The translations under genes were made by a program, and so were the position numbers. From Streptomyces sp. NBC_00536 (GTDB lineage: Bacteria; Actinomycetota; Actinomycetes; Streptomycetales; Streptomycetaceae): a DNA stretch of 64,000 nucleotides. Below are positions 32,447 to 41,098 of this stretch, in pieces (the stretch's first letter is position 1; each line of letters opens with the position of its first letter). A model generated the notes under the pieces. That model saw nothing but the letters and a program-made list of their open reading frames with translations. It was not told the DNA's origin and ran no database searches. The stretch is taken from assembly GCF_036346295.1 (NCBI RefSeq), contig NZ_CP107819.1:6324001-6388000 (forward strand). The letters are read 5' to 3'.

Positions 32447-32679
32447 CCCCTCCTGGCGGGAAATACACGAGGTGGCACTCGTGCAAGGCGACCCCCGGAC
32501 CGTGTACGGTCCCGGTCGTCATCCCAGCTGAGCGCTTCATATGGCGAGCGGCTGGGTGTCGATTGAGTAACAGACCTTGATGTGAGGCAAAATCTCCGCC
32601 TCAGGTCGGGCACAAGTCCGGCCTCTCGCGCGTTACGTGCGCTGAGACACCGCTAAATCCCAGAGGGGGAGAGCGAAAA

Positions 32680-32976
32680 ATGGCAACGGACTACGACACC
32701 CCACGCAAGACAGACGACGATGTCGACAACGACAGCATTGAAGAGCTGAAGGCTCGTCGTAACGAGAAGTCGTCCTCGACCGTCGATGTCGACGACTTCG
32801 ACGCGGCGGAGGGCATGGAGCTTCCCGGTGCGGACCTCTCCAATGAGGAGCTGGCCGTCCGGGTCCTGCCCAAGCAGGCCGATGAGTTCACCTGCACGAA
32901 CTGCTTCCTGGTTCACCACCGCAGCCAGCTGGCGCGGGAGAAGAACGGTCAGCCGATCTGTCGCGACTGCGACTAG
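32680..32976 (+). CDS. DUF4193 zinc-ribbon protein
   Basis: This 98-residue acidic protein has an excellent ribosome site (AGAGGGGGAGAG). The N-terminal two thirds are Asp/Glu-rich (KTDDDVDNDSIEELKARRNE). The C-terminal part is a compact zinc ribbon, FTCTNCF and ICRDCD, with the four Cys needed to bind zinc. DUF4193 proteins are small, abundant and nearly universal in actinobacteria, and the last part resembles zinc ribbons that bind RNA polymerase or ribosomes. The function is unknown. The long leader suggests its own strong promoter. Confidence 0.88.
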   Translation: MATDYDTPRKTDDDVDNDSIEELKARRNEKSSSTVDVDDFDAAEGMELPGADLSNEELAVRVLPKQADEFTCTNCFLVHHRSQLAREKNGQPICRDCD

Positions 32977-32987
32977 GAGCGTCGGCC

Positions 32988-33905
32988 GTGACGGGCTCGA
33001 CGCCTTTTCGCAGGCTGCGCTTGCGAAAACAGCAGGATGATCCGGTGGAAACGCACGAGGGAGCCACGGACCCGGCAACGGGTCCCGAAGCGCCCGGCGT
33101 GCCCGCCTTGCCCTCCGGGGCCGGAGGACTCGCTCCCTCGGCCGCGGGGGCTGCCGAGGAGCCCCGGCGAGCCGCCGCGGCCCGTCGGCTGCACGCCGTC
33201 AAGAACGGGGTGCGCAAGGGCGGTGAGGGAGTCAGGGCCGTGGCCCTGTTCGTCACCGACCGGATCATCGAGAACGCCCCGCGCGTTCCGGTACGGGACC
33301 TCGCGACCCTGCGCGCGCAGTTCCCGGACCTGGGTCCCGATCAGCTTGCCGACAAGCTGATCGCGGGCGCCGCCAACGCCAGCTCGACCGTCGGCGCGGG
33401 AATCGGTGCGGCGGCGATGCTGCCCGTGCCGCCCGCCATGCCGGCCGAACTGGCCGCGGAGATCACCGGCGTCGCGGCGATCGAGTTCAAGCTGATCGCC
33501 GAGCTCCACGAGGTCTACGGCCTGCGGCCCCCCGGCACGCTGAAGGAGCGCAGCCTCGGCTACCTCACCGCGTGGACGGAGGAGCGGGGCGTGGACCTCT
33601 CCCGGCCCACGACGCTCAATGCCGCCCTCGGCGGCCAGATGAAGCGGGAGCTGCGCCAGCAGATCATGAAGCGGATGGTGCGGAACCTGCCGAACCTGAT
33701 GCCGTTCATGGTCGGCGCGGCCGTCGGCGCGGTGATGAACCGCCGCGACACCCGCAAACTCGCCGAGAAGGTCCGCAGCGACCTGCGGACCCGGGCCGTG
33801 CCCTGGAGCGCACTGGGACAGCTGCCGCCCCTGGAGCAGCCCACCCAGCCCCTTCCCGAGGCCACCAGGGCCGCCCTCGAAGGGCCCGCCCCGCAGGGAC
33901 TATGA
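32988..33905 (+). CDS. Conserved hypothetical protein with a central hydrophobic domain
   Basis: From GTG 32988 the 305-residue protein has a disordered Ala/Pro-rich N-terminus of about 60 residues, then a conserved region with IIENAPRVPVRDLATLRAQF, a hydrophobic Ala/Gly-rich stretch (STVGAGIGAAAMLPVPPAMP), IEFKLIAELHEVYGLRPPG, and MVGAAVGAVMNRRDTRKLAE. It resembles the EcsC family of membrane-associated alpha-helical proteins in actinobacteria. No catalytic site is visible. It starts eleven bases after the DUF4193 gene, and probably shares its transcript. The end overlaps the convergent DUF3093 gene by six bases. Confidence 0.75.
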   Translation: MTGSTPFRRLRLRKQQDDPVETHEGATDPATGPEAPGVPALPSGAGGLAPSAAGAAEEPRRAAAARRLHAVKNGVRKGGEGVRAVALFVTDRIIENAPRVPVRDLATLRAQFPDLGPDQLADKLIAGAANASSTVGAGIGAAAMLPVPPAMPAELAAEITGVAAIEFKLIAELHEVYGLRPPGTLKERSLGYLTAWTEERGVDLSRPTTLNAALGGQMKRELRQQIMKRMVRNLPNLMPFMVGAAVGAVMNRRDTRKLAEKVRSDLRTRAVPWSALGQLPPLEQPTQPLPEATRAALEGPAPQGL

Positions 33906-34355
33906 CCGCGCCGCGCGCAGGGCCGCCGCCAGGGCTTCCGGTTCCCGCGTCGAGACGTACACGTACGGCGTCGGGTCCGCGGGGTCGGTGACCTCCACGC
34001 GGACCGCCGTCGGCACGTAGCTGCGCATCAGCATGAAGGCGCGGGTATCGGCCTTGTACGTCCGCCAGGCGCGCGCCTCCTCGGCGTCCAGCACCTCGGG
34101 CTCGCCCAGTGCCGAGACCGGGATCCGCGCGTCCCCGATGCTCAGCGCCCCGTTCACCACCCGGACGCGGGCGGACCCGTACGAACTCACCACCAGCCCC
34201 GCCAGGGCCGTCCCGCCGACCAGCCCGGCCAGCAGCGGCAGCGTGCCCAGCGGCAGCAGCATCAGCGCGCACGACAGACCCAGCAGTACGGAGATCCCCC
34301 ACCAGGCGCGGGGGGCGGTCAGTCGTTCGTCGTGGTGCGCGGGGGAGAGCTGCAT
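33900..34355 (-). CDS. DUF3093 membrane protein
   Basis: From ATG 34355 the protein has 151 residues. Two adjacent hydrophobic segments at the start (WWGISVLLGLSCALMLLPLG and LAGLVVSSYG) are followed by a soluble domain with RVRVVNGALSIGDARIPVSA and YVYVSTREPEALAAAL. This is the usual layout of DUF3093, found widely in Streptomyces next to dut. The longer in-frame start at 34457 would overlap the divergent thioesterase gene and has no ribosome site. Function is unknown. It sits between two plus-strand genes in a convergent/divergent pair. Confidence 0.85.
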   Translation of the reverse strand: MQLSPAHHDERLTAPRAWWGISVLLGLSCALMLLPLGTLPLLAGLVGGTALAGLVVSSYGSARVRVVNGALSIGDARIPVSALGEPEVLDAEEARAWRTYKADTRAFMLMRSYVPTAVRVEVTDPADPTPYVYVSTREPEALAAALRAARS

Positions 34356-34413
34356 GGCTCCAAGCTTGGCACGGGGCGACCCGTGGCCGGTGGCGCGGGT
34401 AAGGTCTGCGCCT

Positions 34414-34998
34414 GTGAGTGGACGAAACACAGCGTTGACGCCTCCCGCCGATGCCACGGCGCCGGTGCGGCACCCCGATGCCCCGGCACCCGGCGAACTC
34501 CTCGGTGCGCACTACGAGCACTGTTTCGGCTGCGGCGGGGGCCAGCCGCACGGACTCCACCTGGAGGCCAGGGCGGGCGAGGGCGTGCGGGTCACCGCCG
34601 AGTTCACCGTCAAGCCCGCCCACCAGGGCGCCCCGGGCCTGGCCCACGGCGGTGTGCTCGCCACGGCGCTCGACGAGACCCTCGGCTCCCTGAACTGGCT
34701 GCTGCGCGTCATCGCGGTGACCGGACGGCTGGAGACCGACTTCGTGCGGCCCGTGCCGGTGGACACCGTGCTGTACCTGGAGGCCGAGGTCACCGCCGTC
34801 GCCGGACGGAAGATCTACTCCACGGCGGTCGGCCGGATAGGCGGCCCGCAGGGCCCGGTCGCGCTCCGTGCCGACGCCCTGTTCATCGAGGTCAAGGTCG
34901 ACCACTTCATCGACAACGGACGACCCGAGGAGATCCGGGCGGCGATGGCCGACCCGGACCAGGCCAAGCGCGCTCGCGCCTTCGAGGTGAACCCCTGA
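34414..34998 (+). CDS. Hotdog-fold thioesterase (PaaI-like)
   Basis: From GTG 34414 the protein has 194 residues. The hotdog helix and active-site region is seen as HQGAPGLAHGGVLATALDET; the HGG and following acidic residue are the usual catalytic neighbourhood of PaaI-type enzymes. A Cys-rich start of the domain, HYEHCFGCG, is typical of the actinobacterial group. The enzyme should hydrolyse acyl-CoA or acyl-carrier thioesters; the substrate is unknown. Its stop overlaps the ATG of dut (TGATG), so both are translated together. Confidence 0.88.
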   Translation: MSGRNTALTPPADATAPVRHPDAPAPGELLGAHYEHCFGCGGGQPHGLHLEARAGEGVRVTAEFTVKPAHQGAPGLAHGGVLATALDETLGSLNWLLRVIAVTGRLETDFVRPVPVDTVLYLEAEVTAVAGRKIYSTAVGRIGGPQGPVALRADALFIEVKVDHFIDNGRPEEIRAAMADPDQAKRARAFEVNP

Positions 34999-35534
34999 TG
35001 TCCCAGAACGCCCACGCGCCCGTCGACGTACTGATCCGCCGCGTCGACCCCGAGGTGCCCCTGCCCGCCTACGGTCACCCCGGTGACGCCGGCTGCGACC
35101 TGGTCACCACCCAGGCCGCCGAGCTGGCTCCCGGCGAGCGGACCGTGCTGCCCACCGGCGTGTCCATCGCGCTGCCCGACGGGTACGCCGCCTTCGTGCA
35201 CCCGCGCTCCGGACTGGCCGCACGCTGCGGGCTCGCGCTGGTGAATGCCCCGGGGACGGTGGATGCCGGGTACCGTGGGGAAATCAAGGTGATCGTGGTC
35301 AATCTCGACCCGCGCGAGAGCGTACGGTTCGAGCGTTTCGACCGCATTGCCCAGCTGGTTGTCCAGCGGGTCGAGAGGGTGCGCTTCCACGAGGTGGCGG
35401 AGCTTCCCGGCTCGGCACGGGCCGAGGGGGGCTTCGGGTCCACCGGCGGTCATACGGCCGTGGCCGGATCCGGGGCTGGTCAGCAGGGTGGGAATGGCTA
35501 CGCTTCGGTCGTAACCGACCGGGAAGGACAGTGA
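34998..35534 (+). CDS. dut: dUTP diphosphatase
   Basis: The 178-residue protein shows the trimeric dUTPase motifs in order: AGCDL (motif 1), HPRSGLA (2), NAPGTVDAGYRGEI (3, with the catalytic Asp and uracil-binding Tyr), FDRIAQLVV (4) and GGFGSTGGH (5). It hydrolyses dUTP to dUMP and diphosphate, keeping uracil out of DNA and feeding thymidylate synthesis. The C-terminus has about 25 extra residues after motif 5 (GSGAGQQGGNGYAS), often seen in Streptomyces. It overlaps the thioesterase gene and is one base from the next gene. Confidence 0.95.
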   Translation: MSQNAHAPVDVLIRRVDPEVPLPAYGHPGDAGCDLVTTQAAELAPGERTVLPTGVSIALPDGYAAFVHPRSGLAARCGLALVNAPGTVDAGYRGEIKVIVVNLDPRESVRFERFDRIAQLVVQRVERVRFHEVAELPGSARAEGGFGSTGGHTAVAGSGAGQQGGNGYASVVTDREGQ

Positions 35535-35535
35535 C

Positions 35536-36312
35536 GTGTTCGGACGTCGCAAGAAGAACGACTCCGTCAAGGACGGCAGCGCGGCCGAGCAGGTCGACGG
35601 CATCGAGGCCGAGGGCCAGGACGTCGACGATGACTCCGCCGCGAGCGAGCCGCGCAGGCTGAACCTGCCGCCGGCCCCGCGTCCGGACGGCCCCTGGGAC
35701 GACTCCGAGGTCTCGGCTCCGGCCGAGGGCCGGGTCGACCTCGGCGGCATCCTCGTACCGGGTGTCGAGGGCATGGAGCTGCGTGTCGAGGTCGCCGGGG
35801 ACGCGATCGTCGCCGCGACCGTCGTGCTGCACGACAGCGCGGTGCAGCTCCAGGCCTTCGCCGCGCCGAAGAAGGAAGGCATCTGGGGCGAGGTCCGCGA
35901 GGAGATCGGCGCGGGCATCACCCAGCAGGGCGGCATGATCGAAGAGGTCCAGGGCCCGCTGGGCTGGGAGCTGCGCGCGCAGGTCCCGGTTCCGCTGCCC
36001 GACGGCCAGACCGGCGCCCAGCTGGTCCGCTTCGTCGGCGTCGACGGCCCGCGCTGGTTCCTGCGCGGTGTCATCTCCGGCCAGGGCGCGGTGCGTCCCG
36101 AGGCCGCCGGCGTGCTGGAGCAGATCTTCCGCGACACCGTCGTGGTCCGTGGCGAGGGCCCTATGGCCCCGCGCGACCCGATCGTCCTGAAGCTGCCGAA
36201 CGACGCCCAGATGGTGCCGGACGGCGTGCAGACGGAGGAGCAGGAAGGCTCGCGCTTCTCCGGCGGCATGGGGCAGCTGGAGCGCGGACCGGAGATCACC
36301 GAGGTCCGCTGA
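35536..36312 (+). CDS. DUF3710 protein
   Basis: From GTG 35536, one base after the dut stop and with GGAAGGAC upstream, the protein has 258 residues. It starts FGRRKKNDS, followed by an acidic stretch, and contains the DUF3710 core with RVDLGGILVPGVEGMELRVE, AFAAPKKEGIWGEVREEI and RWFLRGVISGQGAV. Members are conserved in actinobacteria next to dut, with no known activity. No membrane helix or known catalytic motif is seen. The gene ends the dut transcript before a strong hairpin. Confidence 0.88.
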   Translation: MFGRRKKNDSVKDGSAAEQVDGIEAEGQDVDDDSAASEPRRLNLPPAPRPDGPWDDSEVSAPAEGRVDLGGILVPGVEGMELRVEVAGDAIVAATVVLHDSAVQLQAFAAPKKEGIWGEVREEIGAGITQQGGMIEEVQGPLGWELRAQVPVPLPDGQTGAQLVRFVGVDGPRWFLRGVISGQGAVRPEAAGVLEQIFRDTVVVRGEGPMAPRDPIVLKLPNDAQMVPDGVQTEEQEGSRFSGGMGQLERGPEITEVR

Positions 36313-36337
36313 GCACCCGTACGACGCGTTTCCGGCC

Positions 36338-36368
36338 GTGGGCCGCACCCTCGCGGGGTGCGGCCCAC
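36338..36368. terminator. Terminator after the dut/DUF3710 unit
   Basis: A perfect 13-base-pair stem GTGGGCCGCACCC (36338-36350; partner 36356-36368) with a five-base loop, 26 bases after the stop codon. It separates the unit from kdpD, which therefore needs its own promoter. Confidence 0.85.
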
Positions 36369-36481
36369 AGCTGCGTCCGGGGCGGCGCGATCGCGTCGGA
36401 AGCCGTCAGAGAAGCGTCAGGGATGTCCGTACGGGTGGTCATCCGTGCGTATTCGGCCGACTCGTCCCGGAGAATGAGCGC

Positions 36482-39109
36482 ATGGGACGCGGCAAACTAC
36501 GGATCTACCTCGGTGCGGCGCCCGGTGTGGGCAAGACCTACGCGATGCTGTCCGAGGGCCACCGGCGGGTGGAACGGGGCACCGACTGCGTCGTGGGCTT
36601 CGTCGAGCACCACGGGCGCCCGCGCACCGAGGTGATGCTGCACGGCCTGGAGCAGACGCCGCGCCGCCAGGTGACCTACCGCGGAGCCGCCTTCACCGAG
36701 ATGGACGTGGACGCGCTGCTCGCCCGCAAGCCCGTGATCGCCCTGGTGGACGAGCTGGCGCACACCAATGTGCCGGGCTCGCGCAACGCCAAGCGCTGGC
36801 AGGACGTCGAGGACCTGCTCAAGGCCGGCATCGACGTGATCTCCACCGTGAACATCCAGCACCTGGAGTCCCTCGGCGACGTGGTCGAGGCGATCACCGG
36901 GGTCCGCCAGCGGGAGACCGTCCCCGACGAGGTGGTCCGGCGGGCCGACCAGATCGAGCTGGTCGACATGTCGCCCCAGGCGCTGCGGCGCCGGATGGCG
37001 CACGGGAACGTCTACCAGCCCGACAAGGTCGACGCGGCCCTGTCCAACTACTTCCGGCCCGGCAACCTCACCGCGCTGCGCGAACTGGCGCTGCTGTGGG
37101 TGGCCGACCGGGCCGACGAATACCTCCAGCAGTACCGCGGCGAGCACAACATCCGCTCCACCTGGCAGGCGCGCGAGCGGATCGTCGTCGGGCTGACCGG
37201 CGGCGCGGAGGGACGTACGCTCATCCGCCGCGCGGCCCGGATGGCGGCCAAGGGCTCCGGCAGCGAGATCATGGCCGTCTACATCGCCCGCAGCGACGGG
37301 CTGACCGCGGCCTCGCCCAAGGAGCTGGCGGTCCAGCGGACCCTGGTCGAGGATCTTGGCGGAACGTTCCACCATGTGATCGGCGACGACGTCCCCGACG
37401 CCCTGCTGGAATTCGCCCGGGGCGTCAACGCCACCCAGATCGTCCTCGGCTCCAGCCGCCGCAAGGCCTGGCAGTACGTCTTCGGCCCCGGCGTCGGCGC
37501 CACCGTGGCCCGCGACTCCGGACCCGACCTCGACGTCCACATCGTCACCCACGAGGCGGTGGCCAAGGGGCGCGGGCTGCCCGTCGTGCGCTCGGCGGCC
37601 CGGCTCGGGCGCAACCGGATCGTGGCCGGCTGGGTGGTCGGCGTCGTGCTGCCCGGGCTGCTCGCCCTGGTGCTCACGCACGTCGCCGCCGACCCCGGCC
37701 TCGCCAACGAGATGCTGCTCTTCCTCTCGCTGACGGTCGCCTCCGCGCTGCTCGGCGGCCTCTGGCCGGCGCTCGCCTCCGCGGCCTTCGGGTCCCTGCT
37801 GCTCAACTTCTACTTCGCGCCGCCGCTGCACCGGTTCACCATCTCCGACCCCAAGAACATCGTGGCCATCGCGGTCTTCTTCGGCGTGGCCGTCTCGGTC
37901 GCCTCCGTGGTCGACCTGGCCGCCCGGCGCACCCACCAGGCCGCCCGGCTGCGCGCCGAGTCCGAGATCCTCTCCTTCCTCGCGGGCAGCGTGCTGCGCG
38001 GCGAGACCACCCTCGACGCCCTGCTGGAGCGGGTCCGGGAGACCTTCGCCATGGAGTCCGTGGCCCTGCTGGAACGGGAGAGCGACGTGGAGCCCTGGAC
38101 CCCCGCCGGGAGCGTCGGCCCGGACCCGGTGGCCCGCCCCGAGGACGCCGATGTGGACATGCCCATCGGGGACCACATGGCGCTGGCCCTGAGCGGGCGG
38201 GTGCTGCCCGCCGAGGACCGCCGCGTCCTGGGCGCCTTCGCCGCGCAGGCCGCCGTCGTACTGGACCGCCAGCGCCTGGTCGGCGAGGCCGAGGACGCCC
38301 GCCGGATGGCCGAGGGCAACCGGATCCGCACCGCCCTGCTCGCCGCCGTCAGCCACGACCTGCGCACCCCGCTCGCCTCGATCAAGGCCTCCGTCAGCTC
38401 GCTGCGCTCCGACGACGTGGACTGGTCCGAGGAGGACCGGGCCGAGCTGCTCGCGGGCATCGAGGAGGGCGCCGACCGGCTCGACCACCTCGTGGGCAAC
38501 CTGCTCGACATGTCCCGGCTGCAGACCGGCACCGTCACCCCGCTGATCCGGGAGATCGACCTCGACGAGGTGGTCCCGATGGCGCTGGGCGGCGTACCGG
38601 AGGACAGCGTCCTGCTGGACGTGCCCGAGTCGCTGCCGATGGTCGCCGTCGACCCGGGGCTGCTGGAGCGGGCCGTCGCCAACGTCGTCGAGAACGCCGT
38701 CAAGTACAGCCCGGGCGGGGAACCGGTGACCGTCGCCGCGAGTTTCCTCGGTGACCGGGTCGAGGTCCGCGTGGTGGACCGCGGCCCCGGCGTCCCCGAC
38801 GAGGCCAAGGACAAGATCTTCGCCCCCTTCCAGCGCCACGGGGACGCCCCGCGCGGCGCCGGAGTGGGCCTCGGGCTCGCCGTCGCCCGGGGCTTCGCCG
38901 AGGCCATGGGCGGCACCCTGGCCGCCGAGGACACCCCCGGCGGCGGACTGACCATGGTGCTCACCCTGCGCGCCGCCGCCCCGGCCGGGCCCCGCCCGGC
39001 CGCGCGGCTTTCCCTCACACCGACCGACCCGCTCAGCCCGACCGACTCCCTGACACCGACCGACTCCCTCGCACCGACCGACGTACGACAGAAGGCAGGA
39101 CCTCAATGA
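36482..39109 (+). CDS. kdpD: Sensor histidine kinase KdpD
   Basis: From ATG 36482 (GGAG upstream) the protein has 875 residues. The order is KdpD domain with Walker A GAAPGVGKTYAML and DELAHTNVPGSRNAKRWQDV (about 1-215), Usp domain (about 230-360), four DUF4118 transmembrane helices (about 380-490), GAF-like linker, HisKA with AAVSHDLRTPLASI, and HATPase with NVVENAVKYSPGG and GVGLGLAVARGFAEAMGG. KdpD senses low K+ or turgor, and in other bacteria also c-di-AMP through the Usp domain. No kdpFABC pump genes are nearby, as also in this chromosomal place in other Streptomyces. The last 30 residues are repeats of LTPTDS-type units with no known role. The response regulator gene overlaps by four bases. 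Confidence 0.94.
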   Translation: MGRGKLRIYLGAAPGVGKTYAMLSEGHRRVERGTDCVVGFVEHHGRPRTEVMLHGLEQTPRRQVTYRGAAFTEMDVDALLARKPVIALVDELAHTNVPGSRNAKRWQDVEDLLKAGIDVISTVNIQHLESLGDVVEAITGVRQRETVPDEVVRRADQIELVDMSPQALRRRMAHGNVYQPDKVDAALSNYFRPGNLTALRELALLWVADRADEYLQQYRGEHNIRSTWQARERIVVGLTGGAEGRTLIRRAARMAAKGSGSEIMAVYIARSDGLTAASPKELAVQRTLVEDLGGTFHHVIGDDVPDALLEFARGVNATQIVLGSSRRKAWQYVFGPGVGATVARDSGPDLDVHIVTHEAVAKGRGLPVVRSAARLGRNRIVAGWVVGVVLPGLLALVLTHVAADPGLANEMLLFLSLTVASALLGGLWPALASAAFGSLLLNFYFAPPLHRFTISDPKNIVAIAVFFGVAVSVASVVDLAARRTHQAARLRAESEILSFLAGSVLRGETTLDALLERVRETFAMESVALLERESDVEPWTPAGSVGPDPVARPEDADVDMPIGDHMALALSGRVLPAEDRRVLGAFAAQAAVVLDRQRLVGEAEDARRMAEGNRIRTALLAAVSHDLRTPLASIKASVSSLRSDDVDWSEEDRAELLAGIEEGADRLDHLVGNLLDMSRLQTGTVTPLIREIDLDEVVPMALGGVPEDSVLLDVPESLPMVAVDPGLLERAVANVVENAVKYSPGGEPVTVAASFLGDRVEVRVVDRGPGVPDEAKDKIFAPFQRHGDAPRGAGVGLGLAVARGFAEAMGGTLAAEDTPGGGLTMVLTLRAAAPAGPRPAARLSLTPTDPLSPTDSLTPTDSLAPTDVRQKAGPQ
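39017..39082. repeat. In-frame 18-base repeats at the 3' end of kdpD
   Basis: Three 18-base units and one 12-base partial unit encode L(T/S/A)PTD(P/S) repeats in the C-terminal tail, after the kinase domain. Confidence 0.8.
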
Positions 39110-39792
39110 CCCGGGTGCTCGTGGTGGACGACGAGCCGCAGATCGTCCGAGCCCTCGTGATCAACCTCAAGGCGCGCAAGTACGAGGTCGACGCCGCCGC
39201 CGACGGGGCGCAGGCCCTGGAACTGGCCGCGGCCCGTCACCCCGACGTGGTCGTCCTCGACCTCGGCCTGCCCGACATGGACGGGGTCGAGGTGATCAGG
39301 GGGCTGCGCGGCTGGACCCGGGTCCCCATCCTGGTGCTCTCCGCGCGGCACAGCTCCGACGAGAAGGTCGAGGCGCTCGACGCGGGCGCCGACGACTACG
39401 TCACCAAGCCCTTCGGCATGGACGAGCTGCTGGCCCGGCTCCGCGCGGCCGTCCGCCGGGCCGAACCCGGCGCGGGGTCGGGCGAGGACGAGGTGATCGT
39501 GGAGACCGCGGGCTTCACCGTGGACCTGGCCGCGAAGAAGGCCGTACGGGAAGGGCGCGACGTACGCCTGACCCCGACCGAGTGGCACCTGCTGGAGGTC
39601 CTCGTCCGCAACGGGGGCAAGCTGGTCAGCCAGAAGCAGCTGCTCCAGGAGGTCTGGGGGCCCTCGTACGGCACCGAGACGAACTATCTCCGGGTCTACA
39701 TGGCGCAGCTGCGCCGCAAACTGGAGGCCGACCCCTCGCACCCCCGGCACTTCATCACCGAACCGGGCATGGGATACCGCTTCGAGAGGTAG
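39106..39792 (+). CDS. kdpE: Response regulator KdpE
   Basis: The ATGA overlap with kdpD couples the pair. The 228-residue protein has a receiver domain with DDE near the start (RVLVVDDEPQIVRAL), the phosphorylated Asp in VVVLDLGLPDMDG and Lys in VTKPF, and an OmpR-type winged helix (LTPTEWHLLEVLVRNGGKLV, NYLRVYMAQLRRKLE). It matches KdpE over its whole length. Targets may include the K+ genes nearby since no kdp pump is in the window. Confidence 0.94.
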   Translation: MTRVLVVDDEPQIVRALVINLKARKYEVDAAADGAQALELAAARHPDVVVLDLGLPDMDGVEVIRGLRGWTRVPILVLSARHSSDEKVEALDAGADDYVTKPFGMDELLARLRAAVRRAEPGAGSGEDEVIVETAGFTVDLAAKKAVREGRDVRLTPTEWHLLEVLVRNGGKLVSQKQLLQEVWGPSYGTETNYLRVYMAQLRRKLEADPSHPRHFITEPGMGYRFER

Positions 39793-39816
39793 CCGACGCG
39801 CCGGTACGCTTCCTGT

Positions 39817-40236
39817 ATGAGTGCTGAACCGCGTCCCGAGAAGCCCGCGAAACCGGCCAGGCCGGGGGGCCGGTTCCGCCGGATGATAGAGCGGCTGTCC
39901 ACCTCCCAGGAGGAGCTGCATTCGGCGGAGCTGCAGGAGGACGCAGAAGCCGCGGGGTGCACGCGGATCTGCGACTGCCACGACCGCCAGATAGTCAAGG
40001 TCACCGGTACGCTGCGCACGGTCACATTGCGGCCGAGGGCGGGCGTGCCGGCGCTGGAGGCGGAGCTGTTCGACGGCTCCGCCGCGCTGGACGTCGTCTG
40101 GCTCGGCCGTCGCTCGATCGTGGGTATCGAACCGGGCAGGCGCATGATCGCCTCCGGGCGGATCTCCATGAGCCATGGACGCCGGGTCCTCTTCAACCCG
40201 AAGTACGAACTCCGACCGCTCGGACAGGAGCACTAG
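39817..40236 (+). CDS. OB-fold nucleic-acid-binding protein
   Basis: The 139-residue protein begins with a basic, Pro/Lys-rich stretch. After this come a helix (LSTSQEELHSAELQEDAEAA), a CTRICDCHDR motif, and an OB-fold strand pattern (VKVTGTLRTVTLRPRAGVPA, FDGSAALDVVWLGRRSI, VLFNPKYEL). It belongs to the actinobacterial RecG-wedge-like OB family. The three Cys near residue 48-54 are conserved in the family as far as I recall. Ligand unknown. The next gene follows three bases after its stop, so both form an operon. Confidence 0.85.
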   Translation: MSAEPRPEKPAKPARPGGRFRRMIERLSTSQEELHSAELQEDAEAAGCTRICDCHDRQIVKVTGTLRTVTLRPRAGVPALEAELFDGSAALDVVWLGRRSIVGIEPGRRMIASGRISMSHGRRVLFNPKYELRPLGQEH

Positions 40237-40239
40237 CCG

Positions 40240-41007
40240 GTGACGTCACTCGACAAACCGACCCATCAGCCGACGGGCCAGCAGCCCGACGCGCAGCCGA
40301 CCGCCGACCAGAAGGCCGTGACCCAGGCGGCGCTCTTCGACGCCTTCGGCGGCATCCGGGGCACGGTCGAGACCATGTTCCCGGGCCTGCTCTTCGTCAT
40401 GGTCTACACGGTCAACAAGGACGTGACGATCTCCGCCATCGCGGCGGGCGCGGTGGCCGTGCTGCTCGTCATCGTCCGGCTCGCCCGCAAGGACACCGTC
40501 AAGCACGCCTTCAGCGGAGTGTTCGGCGTCGGCGTGGGCGTGGCCTTCGCCCTGTTCACGGGCACCGCCAAGGGCTTCTACCTGCCCGGCATGATCTACG
40601 GCGCGGGACTCGGCGTGGCCTTCACGCTCTCCGCGCTCGTGGGCTTCCCGCTGCTCGGGGTGATGCTCGGACCGGTCTTCAAGGAGAACCTGTCCTGGCG
40701 CACCCGCAATCCGGGGCGCAAGAAGGCCTACACCAAGGCCAGCCTGGCCTGGGGGCTGATCTTCCTCGCCAAGTACGCGATCCTCTTCCCGCTGTACTTC
40801 TGGGGAGACGCGACGCAGCTCGGCTGGGTGCTGATCGCGCTCAAGCTGCCGCCGATGGTGCTGGCCGTGTACTTCACCTGGCTGTTCCTGGCCACCGCGC
40901 CGCCGCCGATCGACGTGATGGCGGAGTGGGAGGCCGAGGAGGCCGCCGAGAAGGAGCGCAAGGCCGAGGCGAAGGCGGCCAAGGCGGCGCGCCACCGGCA
41001 GGTCTGA
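40240..41007 (+). CDS. DUF3159 membrane protein
   Basis: From GTG 40240 the protein has 255 residues. A hydrophilic N-terminus (about 40 residues) is followed by ALFDAFGGIRGTVETMFPG and at least five hydrophobic helices, with the loop FKENLSWRTRNPGRKKAYTK between them, all matching DUF3159. The C-terminus is a charged Glu/Lys/Ala helix (AEWEAEEAAEKERKAEAK). Function unknown; the gene is paired with the OB-fold gene, and this pair is conserved next to kdpDE and trkA in Streptomyces. No motif suggests an enzyme. Confidence 0.88.
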   Translation: MTSLDKPTHQPTGQQPDAQPTADQKAVTQAALFDAFGGIRGTVETMFPGLLFVMVYTVNKDVTISAIAAGAVAVLLVIVRLARKDTVKHAFSGVFGVGVGVAFALFTGTAKGFYLPGMIYGAGLGVAFTLSALVGFPLLGVMLGPVFKENLSWRTRNPGRKKAYTKASLAWGLIFLAKYAILFPLYFWGDATQLGWVLIALKLPPMVLAVYFTWLFLATAPPPIDVMAEWEAEEAAEKERKAEAKAAKAARHRQV

Positions 41008-41028
41008 GCACGGCGTTCACAGGGATTC

Positions 41029-41075
41029 ACGGAGAAGGGGGCGGGAGGCCGATGGCCTCCCGCCCCCTTCTCCGT
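41029..41075. terminator. Strong bidirectional terminator
   Basis: A perfect 22-base-pair stem (41029-41050 with 41054-41075) and three-base loop GAT, with the stem bases ending in CGGAGAAGGGGGCGGGAGG. It sits between the convergent DUF3159 and TrkA genes. Confidence 0.93.
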
Positions 41076-41098
41076 ACGTACGGGCGTGCTCGCCCCGG

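Larger units (their letters stand above)
32297..32679. other. Intergenic region between cutS and the DUF4193 gene
   Basis: These 383 bases hold a CRP-like palindrome and a terminator-like hairpin (listed separately), then the leader of the DUF4193 gene. The leader has a small hairpin GAGGC-N9-GCCTC near 32583-32602 and ends with AGAGGGGGAGAG before the ATG. No gene is seen. Confidence 0.6.

Noticed and set aside
36497..39106. 869-codon minus-strand frame opposite kdpD
   Set aside because: Full-length antisense shadow without domains; kdpD has every family motif on the other strand.
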